A DNA stretch of 64,000 nt from Liolophura sinensis (taxonomy: Eukaryota > Mollusca > Polyplacophora > Chitonida > Chitonidae). A program made the translations under genes and the position numbers. The notes under the pieces were generated by a model. It did no database searches. It was not told the DNA's origin and saw only the letters and a list, made by a program, of their open reading frames with translations. Below are positions 24,501 to 37,298 of the stretch, piece by piece (within the stretch, counting starts at the first letter, position 1; every line of letters starts with the position of its first letter). The stretch lies in assembly GCF_032854445.1 (NCBI RefSeq), contig NC_088304.1, positions 15,601,850 to 15,665,849 on the forward strand. Direction: 5' to 3'.

Positions 24501-25324
24501 GTGACGTGTGCATCATTTTGCCAATAACTGATATAATGACCAGTTTAATGTTTGACACTGCGTGCATGGTCAGAATAGGACTGTAATAGTCCAGGTGCCG
24601 GGTTAAGCCCGAATCGTTCATTCTCTGTCAGTACGGTGGTACATACCTGCACGTTGTTGTACCTGTGCAGAAAAAACAGAGCGTATTAACCGTGATCAGC
24701 GATGAATGGTGTAGTGTAGCGAGTGTTCTATCCTGTGCTTTGCATTTTTAATTTAGTCTGTTTTATTTTTATAACCCTTCTTCAACGCCTCGTGAATTTT
24801 GTAGTACTGCTCAAGCCTGTTACTCCAAGACAGCCCCAAGAATTCAAGTGACTGCTATAAGGTCATATTTATGTTCTCGTTAGCAATATCTTGATCATGA
24901 GTGAGGAATATGACGCGTAATAAAGAAATATCATATATCTCGCATGTATTGAAATGCATGATGTGAAATGCCGAGCTCGAGATATTTGCACTTATGTAAA
25001 GGTGGTCACGTTTACGGTTGGGTGAAACCGGAGGGCCCGAAATAAAATACCACCTTTCACCATGTACCTGACATAAGCCACTTTCGGAGCAACGACCTCA
25101 TTGTTCAAGGACCTAACAGTTTGCAACTAGCAAGTACTTTAACCTGTCTTGGATATAAACATGCATCCTATAAACGTAGCGTATTTCCTGGCCAGTTAGT
25201 TAATATGGGTGTGCGTGTATCACATCGTCTTCCTACACATTTTGGCTAAAATTTTACCACACTTCCATGTCGTTTAATCTAAAGGTCTCTAAGCGTGCCA
25301 CATTTACTGGCTGGCACTCTGAGA
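24501..25324. other. No gene recognised
   Basis: AT-rich intergenic DNA. A 75-codon minus-strand ORF at 24394-24621 has no motifs. Confidence 0.5.
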
Positions 25325-25715
25325 GGCTGTATGTGTACCACATCTACTTAGTCGTTTATCAAAATTTCTGTATGTGTACCATATCTACTTAGTCGTTTAT
25401 CAAAAGTTCTGTATGTGTACCATATCTACTTAATCGTTTATCAAAAGTTCTGTATGTGAACCACATCTACTTAATCGTTTATCAAAAGTTCTGTATGTGT
25501 ACCATATCTACTTAATCATTTATCAAAAGTTCTGTATGTGAACAATATCTACTTAATCGTTTATCAAAAGTTCTGTATGTGTACCATATCTACTTAATCG
25601 TTTGTCAAAAGTTCTGTATGTGAACCACATCTACTTAATCATTTATCAAAAGTTCTGTATGTGAACAATATCTACTTAGTCGTTTGTCAAAAGTTCTGCA
25701 TTTGTACCATATCAC
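25325..25715 (+). repeat. 41-bp minisatellite, about 9.5 copies
   Basis: The unit TTCTGTATGTGTACCATATC followed by TACTTAATCGTTTATCAAAAG recurs with starts near 25406, 25447, 25488, 25529, 25570, 25611 and 25652. Two alternative unit types (GTGTACCATATC and GTGAACMAYATC) are interspersed. The last copy is partial. Confidence 0.95.
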
Positions 25716-25949
25716 CTTACACATCAATCGGAATATTTTAGTGCACGTTTCCTTGTCTGTTTCTGTGTGCAACCTCTGGTAATGACGTCACCAGGAAAGG
25801 CCTCGACAACACTATCCACTCACCCCAAAATGGCCTCAAAAAAGAATGTGTACTGAATCATTAAAATAACACCTGGGTGGTTTCCTTGTACCACATGTGA
25901 TGATAACACACCATTTTGAATAATTCTATATCAGTGACGTCGATTAATT
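25716..25949. other. Spacer between repeats
   Basis: No gene. It contains one TGACGTCA octamer at 25783-25790. Confidence 0.5.
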
Positions 25950-26175
25950 TGCAAGCAACATCACGGCATTTTCAAAAAAATAATTCTGGTTAAGCCATGG
26001 TGTAAGGGTAATTTGCCACTATTTAAGCATGTACATTAACAGTTAGAATGGAATCCTAACGGAACCCTAACGGATAGCATGGATTACTTGACAGTTAGAA
26101 TGGAACCCTAAGTGACAAGGGACTGTATTTCACGAGTTACGTGTGACCATATGTTGTCATCGCTGTCCTCATTTT
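25950..26175 (-). repeat. Dispersed repeat family C copy
   Basis: CTGGTTAAGCCATGGTGTAA, CAGTTAGAATGGAATCCTAA and GTATTTCACGAGTTACGTG are the reverse complement of family C. A local duplication of the GTTAGAATGGAAYCCTAA block lies at 26042-26111. Confidence 0.65.
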
Positions 26176-26506
26176 ACACTCTATGCAGTAAGCCTTATAT
26201 AACCTGTATTCCAATTTGTAATATTACCACATTTTATTGTAGAAAGGCGTTTTGTGTACTAGTTTTAAGCAGCATGTTGTATATATTAAGACATATAGTA
26301 TGAACTCTCATTGAAAACTCTCGACCTCTGTTAAATTACATGATTGTTTTAGGGAGCTGTGGTGCTATAATGCAAGAATTCACACGAGTCGTAGAGCTTT
26401 GCTCGGATCGCGTTTTAAATTACGATAGCAACGCTATATCTGGCTCCAAACCGCTTCACTGTTTGTCGAAATATTTGCTAATGTACCACAGTTCCTAACC
26501 ATTTTG
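26176..26506. other. No gene recognised
   Basis: AT-rich spacer with a 63-codon ORF lacking motifs. Confidence 0.5.
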
Positions 26507-27071
26507 TCAGAGTCTCCTTTTAACAGAAACGTTGATTGTCCGCAGAGAGTCACCTTCTAACAGAAACGCTGATTGTTCGCAGTCACCTTCTAACAGAAAC
26601 GTTGATTGTCCGCAGTCACCTTCTAACAGAAACGTTGATTGTCCACAGAGAGTCACCTTCTAACAGAAACGTTGATTGTCCGCAGTCACCTTTTAACAGA
26701 AACGTTGATTGTCCGCAGAGGGTCACCTTCTAACAGAATCGTTGATTGTCCACAGAGAGTCACTTTCTAACAGAAACGTTGATTGTTCACAGAGAGTCAC
26801 CTTTTAACAGAAACGTTGATTGTCGGCAGAGAGTCACCTTCTAACAGAAACGTTGATTGTCAACAGTCACCTTTTAACAGAAACGATGATTGTCCACAGA
26901 GTCACCTATTAACGGAAGCGTTGATTGCCCGCAGAGTCACCTTCTAACAGAAACGTTGAATGTCCGCAGAGAGTCACCTTCTAACAGAAACGCCGATTGT
27001 CCGCAGAGTGTCACCTTCTAACAGAAACGTTGATTGTCCACAGAGAGTCACCTTCTAACAGAAACGTTGAT
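26507..27071 (+). repeat. 33/35/37-bp minisatellite, 16 copies
   Basis: The unit GTCACCTTCTAACAGAAACG followed by TTGATTGTCCGC is repeated about 16 times. Units differ in length by steps of two because the junction carries one, two or three AG dinucleotides. The array ends in GTTGATGAGC. Units abut without spacers. Confidence 0.95.
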
Positions 27072-30000
27072 GAGCATACAATAACACCTCACCTTTCCAT
27101 AGAAAGGTTGTGTGTACAAGCATGTTTTCAATTTTCAGACAGCGTGCTCAAATAAAGGAAGTAACAGTTCCGTATCTTGTTTAAAATATGATACTTAGCT
27201 AGATGGATTTGTGGAGGGATATTTTCATCACACAAAACCTTAATAGAATTGTGGATCAATTTATGTGCATGCAATCATTTGAGGGCAGCTTGGAGTTTGT
27301 GGCCAGCATGATGTATTAGAAAGTGAAGTTTTCATCAGCGTAAGCCTCATGGAATTCGAAAAGCCTGACTTCTGGAATTAGTGTCTGTTTCGTTAGGCAT
27401 AAAATATAACCCGTGTTTTATGAGTACGTATGGGGGAACTGTACTGCTGACAATTGATTCTCGTTATAGAGGTTAACCCATAAACGGGCTGCGTTTCATA
27501 ACTAATCCATCAATGATTTGGTGACACAAGTTGAGTTGTCAGGTGTGTGTAACACGAAGAATCCAGTGTGATGGCTGAATGATTGCGCATGATGCTCATC
27601 CTAGTAATATACAACATAATTAGTAATTTGACACCGGGTACTTTTTTCTCACTTGACGGCCTTAATTGTGATTTTGACACATCGTGTAGCTACTGCTTGT
27701 TCAGTGTTGTTCATTTTGTTGGCTGTATGTTCTGAAGCAAACGAAGGTTTTTTTAACGTAAAGATTGATGTTTCCCCCTTTTGGCTTTTTTCAGTAGAGG
27801 AGTCTGTCATTGTAGCAATGATACAGCTAAGTGGATACCATTTTTCTTTCGCTTCACTTTGTTAATAGCTATCGATTGTAGCTGACTGATGGACTTCGTG
27901 GTTTGTTATACTGTCATAAGTGCTGGCTATATCAAAGATCCGCATGCCATTTTGGCATTTCATTGCAGTTCCGCATACTGTCGAGAATATCTTAGTGTTA
28001 TCATTATATAGACTCCCATCTTTTATTTTTTTTTTTGGTCCGTCAGTGACACATATTCTGGTTAATCGTGGAATCGTCTTTTGGTATCTGTCATGTCTTT
28101 TGGATGAGGTTTCTGTCTGACCGGAAACAATTCTCCACAAAACTGGGTTATAGGATGAGTGTGTGGTGCTATGGCTGCGCTATTCGAATCCAGAGCAATG
28201 TGTCTCTAGACATAATGTGTTAATTGATCGAGTTGAAAGTGTCAGGTGTGACTGAGAGGACGGATATCACCCCACAAAGCTAAGTTTGTCGTGTTGCTCC
28301 TCGCAACTGGGTCGGAAAGACGCAGATTTGCTTACAGAAGTATTCTCGTTGATGTGACGAAGACGAACGAGTTAAGCGGAGATGCAGTTTTTTCAGATGA
28401 GCCTGAGCCGGCTGGGTACGTTTAGCTGCTTGTCCTATCTCCCCTTAGTTCTCGCGTTCCCCTCTCATTAACGCCTGTTCCCGCCTGTGACACAGAACGT
28501 GGCTGGACAGCCACAGTCTCGGCCGATCAGAGTAAGGCACCAGGACTCCCTCTCAGGACGTCTCCGTCAGGTTATTGGACTTTGATAGCCCAGTAGATCC
28601 GTGGCTAATCATCAGCGCGTCTCTACCCTGTAAAACGGGTCAAGCCGCAGGCGTTAATTTTCTAACAGTACCTTGTCAGTGCGAGACTTTGCAATAGTGG
28701 GATGCTACAACATAACGGAACTGGGTAAGTTTATCAATCCCTGCCCCACTCCTGTTCAAGGAAGGGATATTACACATCTTAAAGCTGCTTGGCACGTTTT
28801 ATGACGGCTGTATGATTTACCCAATTCACCCACTGGAGAAAATAGGTTTGGATTAAGCACAATGAACTGCGTATGTAAGCCTGTAATCAAACTAAGACAG
28901 ATAATACTAAGGCATATTATATTAGCGAATGAACATTTGGCAATGTGGCAGGTGTGTGTTGTTCAGACAGTTCGAGTACTTTTTCAATGAAGAGTTTTAA
29001 ACCAATTACTTTCCTTAGTGATAGTATAATGTGTGGTAATGGGTGTGCCTGTAGATAGAGTGGACACTTATAACCCACATGTAAAACTTTGTACTGTAAA
29101 CCCCGAACGGCCCCGAACAAGAGATTATTACGATATTAACTAGTCGTGACATTTGTTCGATTATCCGAGAGTTTTTTTTTATTGTTTTCGAACAGACGTC
29201 TATAACCTGTTTCTGGTGCTGCTTATCGCCGTGCACCTTTCATAAGCGAGCAATGCATCCATTGAGTTCAAATCGATTTGCAGCCATTCAGGCAGCTGTC
29301 ACTCGGCAACTAGCCTCCCGTTTAACATATATGCCTTTTGGAGAAAATTAAATTGAATGATGCGTGGTATATTAAACCGTGTTTCATTAAGCTGGACCCA
29401 GACTTGCGTCACGTCGAGTGAACCATGCATGCGACATGTTCACGTCTGTGTGCAGGAGATATTCCCGCATACCATAAAGTCATTGTCCTGGGTACGGGAT
29501 AAGGACTGTCAAATCTGGCGCTCTAGCTCTTACGTCGTTCCAGGTGATTTATAAACTACATAGCAGCATGATAAATTAGATTAAATATTTCCAATTTTTT
29601 CTTGGTGATTAGGTACGCTGAGGCCTTTATGATTACTACTGTCCCAGATTAATGTAAATTAATTATTTATTTAATGAGAATTTCTCACAGCCTACGACAG
29701 CCTCAAAGCATCATTTAACAACATAAAAGTTAACAAGGTGTTTTCTGCAATAAAAACAGAATAATTTACACCGGGTGAGGGTGAGAGTATGTAACATGTG
29801 CTTCCTGTCGGTGGCAAACTGAGAGCAGATAAAAAATAGTGAAAAGTATCTTTGCATGTATTATTACAATAATGGCAAATAGGCACCTCAATAATATTAT
29901 ACTTAAAAAGGTCTGCGTAGGTAATTTGAAGAAGGAGCTCGCGGGTGTTCATTGCATTAAGGTATATATTATACGAACACAAAATAGTCCAGTCAAGTGC

Positions 30001-30315
30001 GACACTACTAGCAAGCATATGTGAGATTTTATGTACGGATTTTAAGGTACTTTGCTACAAATGTGTCACTTATATCAAGGCGATCAGGTGTACGGGAGAA
30101 GGAAACTGGGAAGGGCCAGAGCTGGGAAACGACCCCATCTCGAAACTTATGTAAAAAACTCATGAGAGTGAAATCTCTCCAGCTATGTGTTTTAGACAGG
30201 TATAAAGGACATGAGGTTAGCCAAGCACCCAGTCACAGTTTAGGCCGCCATCAGGTAAAAGAATATACAAGGTCAAATTCCCAAAAGTTAATTTCCATGA
30301 CAGTTAAAAGATAAG

Positions 30316-30317
<2 letters not shown>
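27072..30317. other. No gene recognised; GC-richer patch at 28380-28730
   Basis: Most of the interval is featureless AT-rich DNA with motif-less short ORFs. The patch at 28380-28730 is clearly richer in G+C and ends in CTGGGTAAGT (28721-28730), a good match to a splice donor. It could be a 5' noncoding exon or promoter region, but no coding frame or acceptor partner is seen. Confidence 0.35.

Positions 30318-30380
<63 letters not shown>
30318..30380. repeat. (TA)n microsatellite, about 62 bp
   Basis: Uninterrupted TA run. Confidence 0.98.
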
Positions 30381-30383
<3 letters not shown>

Positions 30384-32225
30384 TCTTTTAAATACGATCA
30401 GCTTTTTTATCATCACTAGAATACACAGTCGATGATACAAGCCTTTCATCTATATTCACATTTCCGACTTATAGATCTTAATATTGCCCGAGATACATTT
30501 TTCTTGGAATAAGAGTTTACCATGAGATAAACTGTACTGCCTGTGCAGTGAAGCGTGAGACAAATTAAGGAAGTGCTGGGAGCTTCGCGTGAACCATCAA
30601 AGGAAATGGCGATAATTCCACCTGCACCACCATACGTCACTGTGACGTCACAAGAATCCGCTAGCTTGGAGAACATATGGTGATTCCCATTCAGTTATAT
30701 AGGTTTATATATCTGAAGCAATTTCAAACTGAATTTCTCCGATAAATCAGGATTAGCCTCAAGATATACAGTACTTTTTTTCTGCCGTACGCACTACTTC
30801 ACAGACGTACCCAACACCAAATTGTGAATTGTATTAAAGCACTTACATGAGTCAACTGGATTGTGATACTTATCGCGCCCTCACTTAGAATGCTGAAACA
30901 TTGCCTCTTCCTTGAATCGTGTTCGAATCCAGCTCTCCTTGCTTCAGCTGCAACTCAACATTAGGCGGTTTCTCTGGTGCCGTACAATCCGATATATTAC
31001 AGAAAACAGGACACACTAGTAAGCGCAGGGTTAAGTGAAAATCAAGTAAAGAAATAAATTTTGACAAAGGGTGTCTGTTTATTTAAACGCACTTTGAACT
31101 GTTTTAACTGAACTAACTGCATTTGTTAATAGTTGCAGGTACTTAGGACTGGTACAGAATGTAGTAGGATTTTGGGTACAAACTACTTTTTAGGATATAA
31201 TATATTATTTTGGGTACATTATATTGGTCCGAATGTTATCGTATCCTTTAGAAATAGCCCTTTCCAGAATGTTGTAACATTGTCGGTAGACAATACCTTT
31301 TCAAACGTAAAAGTTATTACGTGTTTACAGTCACATTCTGTATATAAGGACACAATGTAGTTATTGTTTACATAATACCCTAGTTATTCTTTACATAATA
31401 CCCTAGAACAAACCAGTGTGTCGACACGAGTTCTCTTCCGGAACACGTCTATGTGTTTAGCATCTAACGTCACTGATTTTCAAGCATCTAACATCACTGA
31501 TTTTCAAGGACATTCTTTGTCTATCCGTTAAGCTCAACATTCCTCTATATTTTGGGACATTGTTAATACATGTATGTATAACTTTGCGTCTACACCGTCT
31601 TCTGTGCCTGGAGCGAATCGGTCACGTATTATAAAGTAACTACACGTACGAACCATATGAGCAGACACGTAAAGGCTCAGCTGAACAGACATACTTTCAC
31701 TGTTTTCATCGGAATTTAAGGAGAAATGCCTGGGAATTGACCAGCTTGAACGTGAAGACGTCTTTTTCATAGCCGAATAGACGGATTCTCGCCCGTGTGA
31801 CTTTGGCGTTACTTCCGTACAAACTGAACGTATTTATTTAAACACTGCACGTCCACCTCCGTACAAAAATCAGTCTTCACGTCTAATTTGTCAGGACCGC
31901 GGTTCTTCTTAACCGTTATTGATACCATAAGCCTCGTGGGAGGGGAATGTGTGTCAACATCCCTCAGATCAACTAACCCTCATTAACAGAACAACTGAAC
32001 AAGTTTACAGCATAATTATTCCCAGCATTTCTAGCTACATTCACACTTATACACGCTGGTAGAAGGGTCATTAACTCCGTGTGATGTTCGAGCAGGCCTT
32101 TTTCCGCTCAATTCAGGAAAATTCATTGAAGCCTAATCATAGCCTTTAAATATCTATCGAGTGTCCAGACGGAACATTTAGCGCGCTGCTAAAAATGTGA
32201 AATCTTTCCGGTATGAAGTAAACCA
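30381..32225. other. No gene recognised
   Basis: Short ORFs without motifs. Two small direct duplications are visible: GTTATTSTTTACATAATACC near 31363 and 31383, and CATCTAACRTCACTGATTTT near 31460 and 31485. One TGACGTCA lies at 30643-30650. Confidence 0.5.
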
Positions 32226-32450
32226 AGTGGCCGAGGTGGTTAGCACGCAATGACCCCGGAGCGTCTCACCAGTGCGGTCGCTGTGAGTTCAAGTCCAATC
32301 CATGCTGGCCTTCTCTCCGCAGCCTGCGGATGGTCGTGGGTTTCCCGCAGTCTCAGCCCGGGTTCCTCCCACCATACTGCTGGCTGGCGTATAAGTGAAA
32401 TGTTCTTGAGTCCGGCGTAAAACACCAATCAAATCAATCAAATAAATAAT
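32226..32450 (+). mobile_element. SINE family A, near full length
   Basis: The head is AGTGGCCGAGGTGGTTAGCA, followed by GCGGTCGCTGTGAGTTCAAG (B-box-like) and the body CTGCGGATGGTCGTGGG. The tail is CGGCGTAAAACACCAATCAA and an (AAT)n-like end. There is a shortened body compared with the copy at 52085. No clear target-site duplication. Confidence 0.88.
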
Positions 32451-32531
32451 TCGGGCCCTGGTTGTGCAGTCTTGTCATCATTTCTTCTGTTGTGATGACG
32501 TTTTGTGCGCAAACTTTTAATATAATTACCC

Positions 32532-32650
32532 ATGGAAACCCACGACCGGATGTTGCAAGTTGTAAACTCAAACGGTGACGACCGCATTGGTGAGAGGCTC
32601 CTGGGTCAAACAAGCTGCGCTAGCGCGCTAACCAACTGAGCCACTCTGTC
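32532..32650 (-). mobile_element. SINE family A, internally deleted copy
   Basis: GGAAACCCACGACCGGATGT is joined to AACTCAAACGGTGACGACCG by an internal deletion, followed by the head reading CTAACCAACTGAGCCACT. It lies inverted and 81 bp from the copy at 32226-32450. Confidence 0.8.
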
Positions 32651-33092
32651 ATATTAGTACTCAGCATAATATTCTGTTTGTCTAATAGAATCTTTATGTT
32701 AAATTAAGAGAATATGGGAGTTATATGTAAGATCAACAATCTGCTGCAATAGCAGAATAGCATAACTCTGTCAAGAGATGTTCTATTAAAATTAACAGAT
32801 CCATTTTTTTGAGTGTTTGGTTGACGATTGGTGTACGAGTGTCTGTTTCTACGAATAGATTTAAGTATTCAAGGACCCGTTGGTGCTTTCCATTGTGTAC
32901 ACTCAAAATATTACTCCAGTGACACGAAGTGGTTCATGTCTGTTGTTGGATCATATCTTTTCCGGAAGTAGGCTATTCGTTCTTATTTTTGGGGATATAC
33001 AATATGAATGTTTATGTCGAGTTGCATTATTGATCAAACTATCTCTCACTCTATGCACTTTCCATTATCAGGGCGCACGGTAAATGTTTGGT
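32651..33092. other. No gene recognised
   Basis: AT-rich spacer, nothing supported. Confidence 0.5.
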
Positions 33093-33292
33093 CATATATA
33101 TGCTCATAAGGGTAGGGCTTTGTAGAGGTTGTGGGTTCGAATCCAGCAGTCGCTTGCCCGGCTGCAACATTATGTCAGGAAATTTGTCATAAATACCTGT
33201 ACACACTGACACTGGTTTGCTCCGAGAAACCCCATTTCTGCCATCCATAAACATGATAATCCTCGTTTGAATAAAAATGAGTTGAAATAAAA
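33093..33292 (+). mobile_element. Probable tRNA-derived SINE, other family
   Basis: GTTGTGGGTTCGAATCCAGC contains a near-consensus B box GGTTCGAATCC. It is followed by GACACTGGTTTGCTCCGAG, CCATCCATAAACATG and a GAGTTGAAATAAAAC end. An A box is not clear. Confidence 0.55.
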
Positions 33293-33566
33293 CATTATAC
33301 GTTGTTGTATATTTGATATTAAGTCACGTCCAATGTTACCGGGTTCGATGGCCTTGTGGTAAAAAAGGAGTTTCAGTTATATACGTTGACCATTACTGTG
33401 GTCCATGCTTGTTCGAGTATAGTTTGTTCAACTGAATGGTTTTCGTCAGTGACTTTGAGAGGCATCAGAAGAAGTGTGGTGGACGCCTTCAGGTTCTGTC
33501 TAATTCTTTTTACTAATAAACCTGTACGATGTCTATTCTTGCATAAGAATTAAAAGCTAATCTATC
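33293..33566. other. No gene recognised
   Basis: A 65-codon ORF at 33356-33553 has no motif and may include decayed SINE head sequence (CCGGGTTCGATGGCC at 33339). Confidence 0.4.
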
Positions 33567-33671
33567 CCGCGGACTCTGCCCGGTTTTTTCTCACTATAAT
33601 GCTGACCTCTGTCCTATAAGTGAATTATTCTTTAGTACGACGTAAAACATCAATCAAATAAATAAATAAAT
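33567..33671 (+). mobile_element. SINE family A, 3' fragment
   Basis: CCCGCGGACTCTGCCCGGTT, CACTATAATGCTGACC, then TTTAGTACGACGTAAAACAT and CAATCAAATAAATAAATAAA are the family A 3' half and tail. Confidence 0.8.
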
Positions 33672-35624
33672 GCATAAAATAACATATTCATTCCCTCTCA
33701 ACACCGCGCTTCCTTGTAATGTAATCTTTTAAAACTTTACTTTCCAGGACATAAACGTTACTCATGTTGATTAATTGCAGATTGTAAAGACCAAACAGTT
33801 GGACCGTGAAGAGCTTTTTTAATTACTACATAGAGATGAGGGTGAGTTTAATAAATTATGTACAGCATTATTCAGTAGACAGGAAAGTGGAAAGCCTGGG
33901 TGTGACCGCACAACGTCTGGTGACCGTCAGATCTAATGGGGTTAACAGGAAAATTAAACATGTTCATGAACTGATTTGTTTATCCGCGAAGATATTTAGC
34001 TGCATTTTTAAATAATCAGTGGAAGTCTGTTTGGCACACACATATACGTGTTATCTCATAAAACATAAACATTAACCGCTGGTAGCCGAAAGTGAAATTG
34101 ATTGATGGCTATAAATACGGTAGGCGATGACTTGAAGAGATATAAAAGATACTAGTAAGATGTACATGTAAGCCAAAACAAAAATATGCGATGGCGGAGA
34201 TATGGGTATTTATAACAAGACGATTAAAAACCCGGATAAAGTCTTAGTGCAACTGTGTTTAGCATAAGGCTCGTACTGTACTTTCTCCGGCAATTCAGTG
34301 ATGTGCAACCAACCGTGTTACTAACTTTTCATCGACTGACTGTCCTCAATTTGCGGTCTATTGTCGGCTTGTGGTCAGCACGGAAATAAACCGAGGTGAC
34401 TACCGTACGGATTTGACCTTGCCGGTCAGGTCGGGTCAGCCCTCAATCCACGGCTCCTCATTTTAAACAACTCTTCACTCATCACATTGATAGTAGCGGT
34501 AGTAATTAGTGACTCGGTCTTGTCACTGGTTCAAAAGTGGGCCGCAGTCGCCAATGAAAACCTCGCCCTACTGATCGGCTGCAGATTGCGTATATATACA
34601 CAGAGGTAGACAAGAAGCACAGATTTATACTTGGATCCGTGTAAGGCCGAAAACACAGTATTCTCTTAACCATCGGGTTAACATTTGAAGCGTAATATTA
34701 GACATTCTGGCTATGACCATCGTGTCGTTGTAGTGACTTCTGTCTTATTGAATAGGAGTCATTCCTGGCTTCGGGCTGCCGGCTGTTAACCTGTAGGACA
34801 ACTAACGCATATACCAAATGACTATCAGACCATCGCTATGCGTTTCTACTTAATTATATTGATAACTTGGTGAAGATGATCTTATCGCGTTGACGTCAGA
34901 AATCTTCGGATTTCATTGGTAAAGAAAATGAGCACAGGCCTGCCAACTGACAAGAGCGTTTTATCCAAACCGGTGTCAGCGTGAAGCTTGTATTGAAGTA
35001 GTAAATATCTGTATGGTGAGGGCACTCGAGCAGCCTGAAGACTCATACTTGAAACAAGTGAGTATTTTTAGCTATATCAGCTTCAAGCCGAGAAAATTCA
35101 ATGGATGACAAAAGTTTATTTTTTACTCTTTGTCTTCGGACTGACGCCTCCTGACCACACATAGTACAATCATGATTATAAACTGCGAGATAAAAATGAA
35201 ATTTAGATTCAGTGTCTATAGCAAGTGCATTTCCGATATCATTGGTAAAGCATGATTCCTTACTGTTTTCGACTGTTTAATATGTGTACTTTTGTTGTAC
35301 AGTGTATAGCGAAAGTTAATGGCTTTTTTGGAAATGGATATTGCCGTTGTGTCGATTCGGGGAGTTCTCTCGTGGTGAACCACTATTGAATAACAGTATG
35401 GAAGCTCTGGTTATCTCTGCCGGAAAAAGTGAAGCCCCAGTGTTGATAGGAAATCAACGAGTAATCTGGCTCACGGAATAAGAGGATACTCACATAATGT
35501 GACTCCATGTAGCCTCATTAGAGCGTTTGGTAGTTCCATTACGGTACTGCTTTACAGTCCTTTGTGCTTGAGTTATACCCTCCTATATAGTCCTGTGATA
35601 TAGCCATTTAGCTATGCAATATAA
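33672..35624. other. No gene recognised; CCAAT/TATA-like pair at 34551-34598
   Basis: Short ORFs only. CCAAT at 34551-34555 and TATATATA at 34591-34598 have promoter-like spacing in a locally GC-richer stretch, but no coding sequence can be tied to them. One TGACGTCA lies at 34891-34898. Confidence 0.35.
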
Positions 35625-35740
35625 GACTGGCAACCGGTCAAATCCGGCCTCTTGCCAATTTCTCTGTTATTCTAACACTTCCTCCTACATTCTGAATCAG
35701 TAGGAACTTTTACTCTAGTGCCAAGATTTGGGTAAAGAAA
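35625..35740 (+). repeat. Dispersed repeat family C, diverged copy
   Basis: GGCAACCGGTCAAATCCGGC, then CTCTTGCCAATTTCTCTG, follows the family C order, with weak similarity beyond. Confidence 0.45.
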
Positions 35741-35790
35741 AACAAACAGTCATGTGTATAGTTGCAATTTTCAAGTTTTTCATAACCTTG

Positions 35791-36451
35791 TGTTGTAGCT
35801 GTTTAGGTATCCCCTTCCATGCACCGCTGCCATACACAGGCCTGTTTTGTAGCTGTTTAGGTATCCCCTACCATGCGCCGCTGCCACACACAGGCCTGTG
35901 TTGTAGCTATTTAGGTATCCCCTCCCATGCACCTCTGCCACACACAGGCCTGTGTTGTAGCTATTTAGGTATCCCCTCCCATGCACCGCTGCGATACACA
36001 GGCCTGTGTTGTAGGTATTTAGGTATCCCCTCCCATGCACCACTGCCACACACAGGCCTGTGTTGTAGCTATTTAGGTATCCCGCCCCCCTCCATGCACC
36101 GCTGCCATGCACAGGCCTGTGTTGTAACTATTTAGGTATCCCCTCCCATGCCCCGCTGCCACATAAAGGCCTGTGTTGTAGCTCTTTAGGTATCCCCTCC
36201 CATGCACCGCTGCCACACAGAGGCCTGTGTTGTAGCTATTTAGGTATCCCCTCCCATGCACCGCTGCCACATTGAGGCCTGTGTTGTAGCTATTTAGGTA
36301 TCCCCTCCCATGCACCGCTGCCACATAGAGACCTGTGTTGTAGCTGTTTAGGTATCCCCTCCCATGGACCGCTGCCACACAGAGGCCTGTGTTGTAGCTA
36401 TTTAGGTATCCCATCCCATGCACCGCTGCCATACACAGGCCTGTGTTGTAG
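35791..36451 (+). repeat. 54-bp minisatellite, about 12 copies, open on both strands
   Basis: The unit TGTTGTAGCTATTTAGGTAT, CCCCTCCCATGCACCGCTGC and CACACACAGGCCTG is 54 bp, or 18 codons. Because it is a multiple of three, it leaves a plus-strand frame open (35728-36135) with period GLCCSYLGIPSHAPLPHT. Minus-strand frames are open at 35780-36112 and 36073-36432. One unit near 36082 carries extra C residues that shift the frames. Openness on both strands and shared nucleotide identity argue for a non-coding minisatellite. Confidence 0.93.
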
Positions 36452-37298
36452 CCTTATAGGCAGGTGCCACATTTATGGCATGTTACAGTGACACCATCAC
36501 GGACACCGTAACTGCTCTTTACACAATCCTGTATTTCATCCATTTATTGCACAAATTGTGCTGTGTTACAATCTTTCGTGTCTTTTGGATATGTAACTCC
36601 CTCCCATGGAGCCTGTATGCCACCCGTAATGTGTGTGTAAACCCTTCCCACAGTACTGTCTAACAGTATTCCGAGTATGCCACTCCGAATGCACTGTTAC
36701 AGCCTTATGGGTACTTAACCCTTTCCCACAGCACTGTCTTACAATATTTTCGGACATAGTATTTTCGCAATTAATTCATTGTACACTTTATTAACCATAA
36801 TCTGTTCTTTCGTCGCCTGTCCCGCCTGATAGTCTAGATATGTAGCCCATAAACCGTGGCAATGTTAATTAGACCAAAGTCCTGCTGATAAGATCTAAGA
36901 TGTCATTAACCTTTTACCTTCAGTAGACGAGCGGCCGTGTGAACCAGCTAAAGTACGTCCTAGCCCTTTGACGGGTTTTTACTGTTCTTTTGGTATTAAA
37001 GAATAATCAGCATTTTAAAACCCGGTCTGACGCATTGTACGACTTATCTATTGTACTAATGAAATTGGCAACTCTTTGTGTTGAGCCTTTGGGAAATCGG
37101 GCTTCGCACCAACTTATTTGATTTGTAATTGTGATATAAACCATCTGTGTACCGTAGTATCACATGATTGGTTGACATTTACCTTCGTGCTTACTCCACG
37201 ATTGGTGAAGCATGCATGTCTAACACTCTATTGTCATGCTTATGCGGATGTTGGATAGCATATAATTCCTCTATGAATGGTTTGTAAAACTCTAGCGT
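36452..37298. other. No gene recognised
   Basis: Degenerate short direct repeats (CCCTTCCCACAGTACTGTCT near 36643 and CCTTTCCCACAGCACTGTCT near 36719) follow the minisatellite. The remainder shows nothing. Confidence 0.5.

Noticed and set aside
25325-27071. Regular arrays that could be mistaken for CRISPR
   Set aside because: Units abut directly or differ only by AG steps. There are no unique spacers, and the context is eukaryotic.
35728-36432. Repeat-protein ORFs on both strands
   Set aside because: They arise from a 54-bp minisatellite with no stops in several frames; a real gene would not be open on both strands across the same units.
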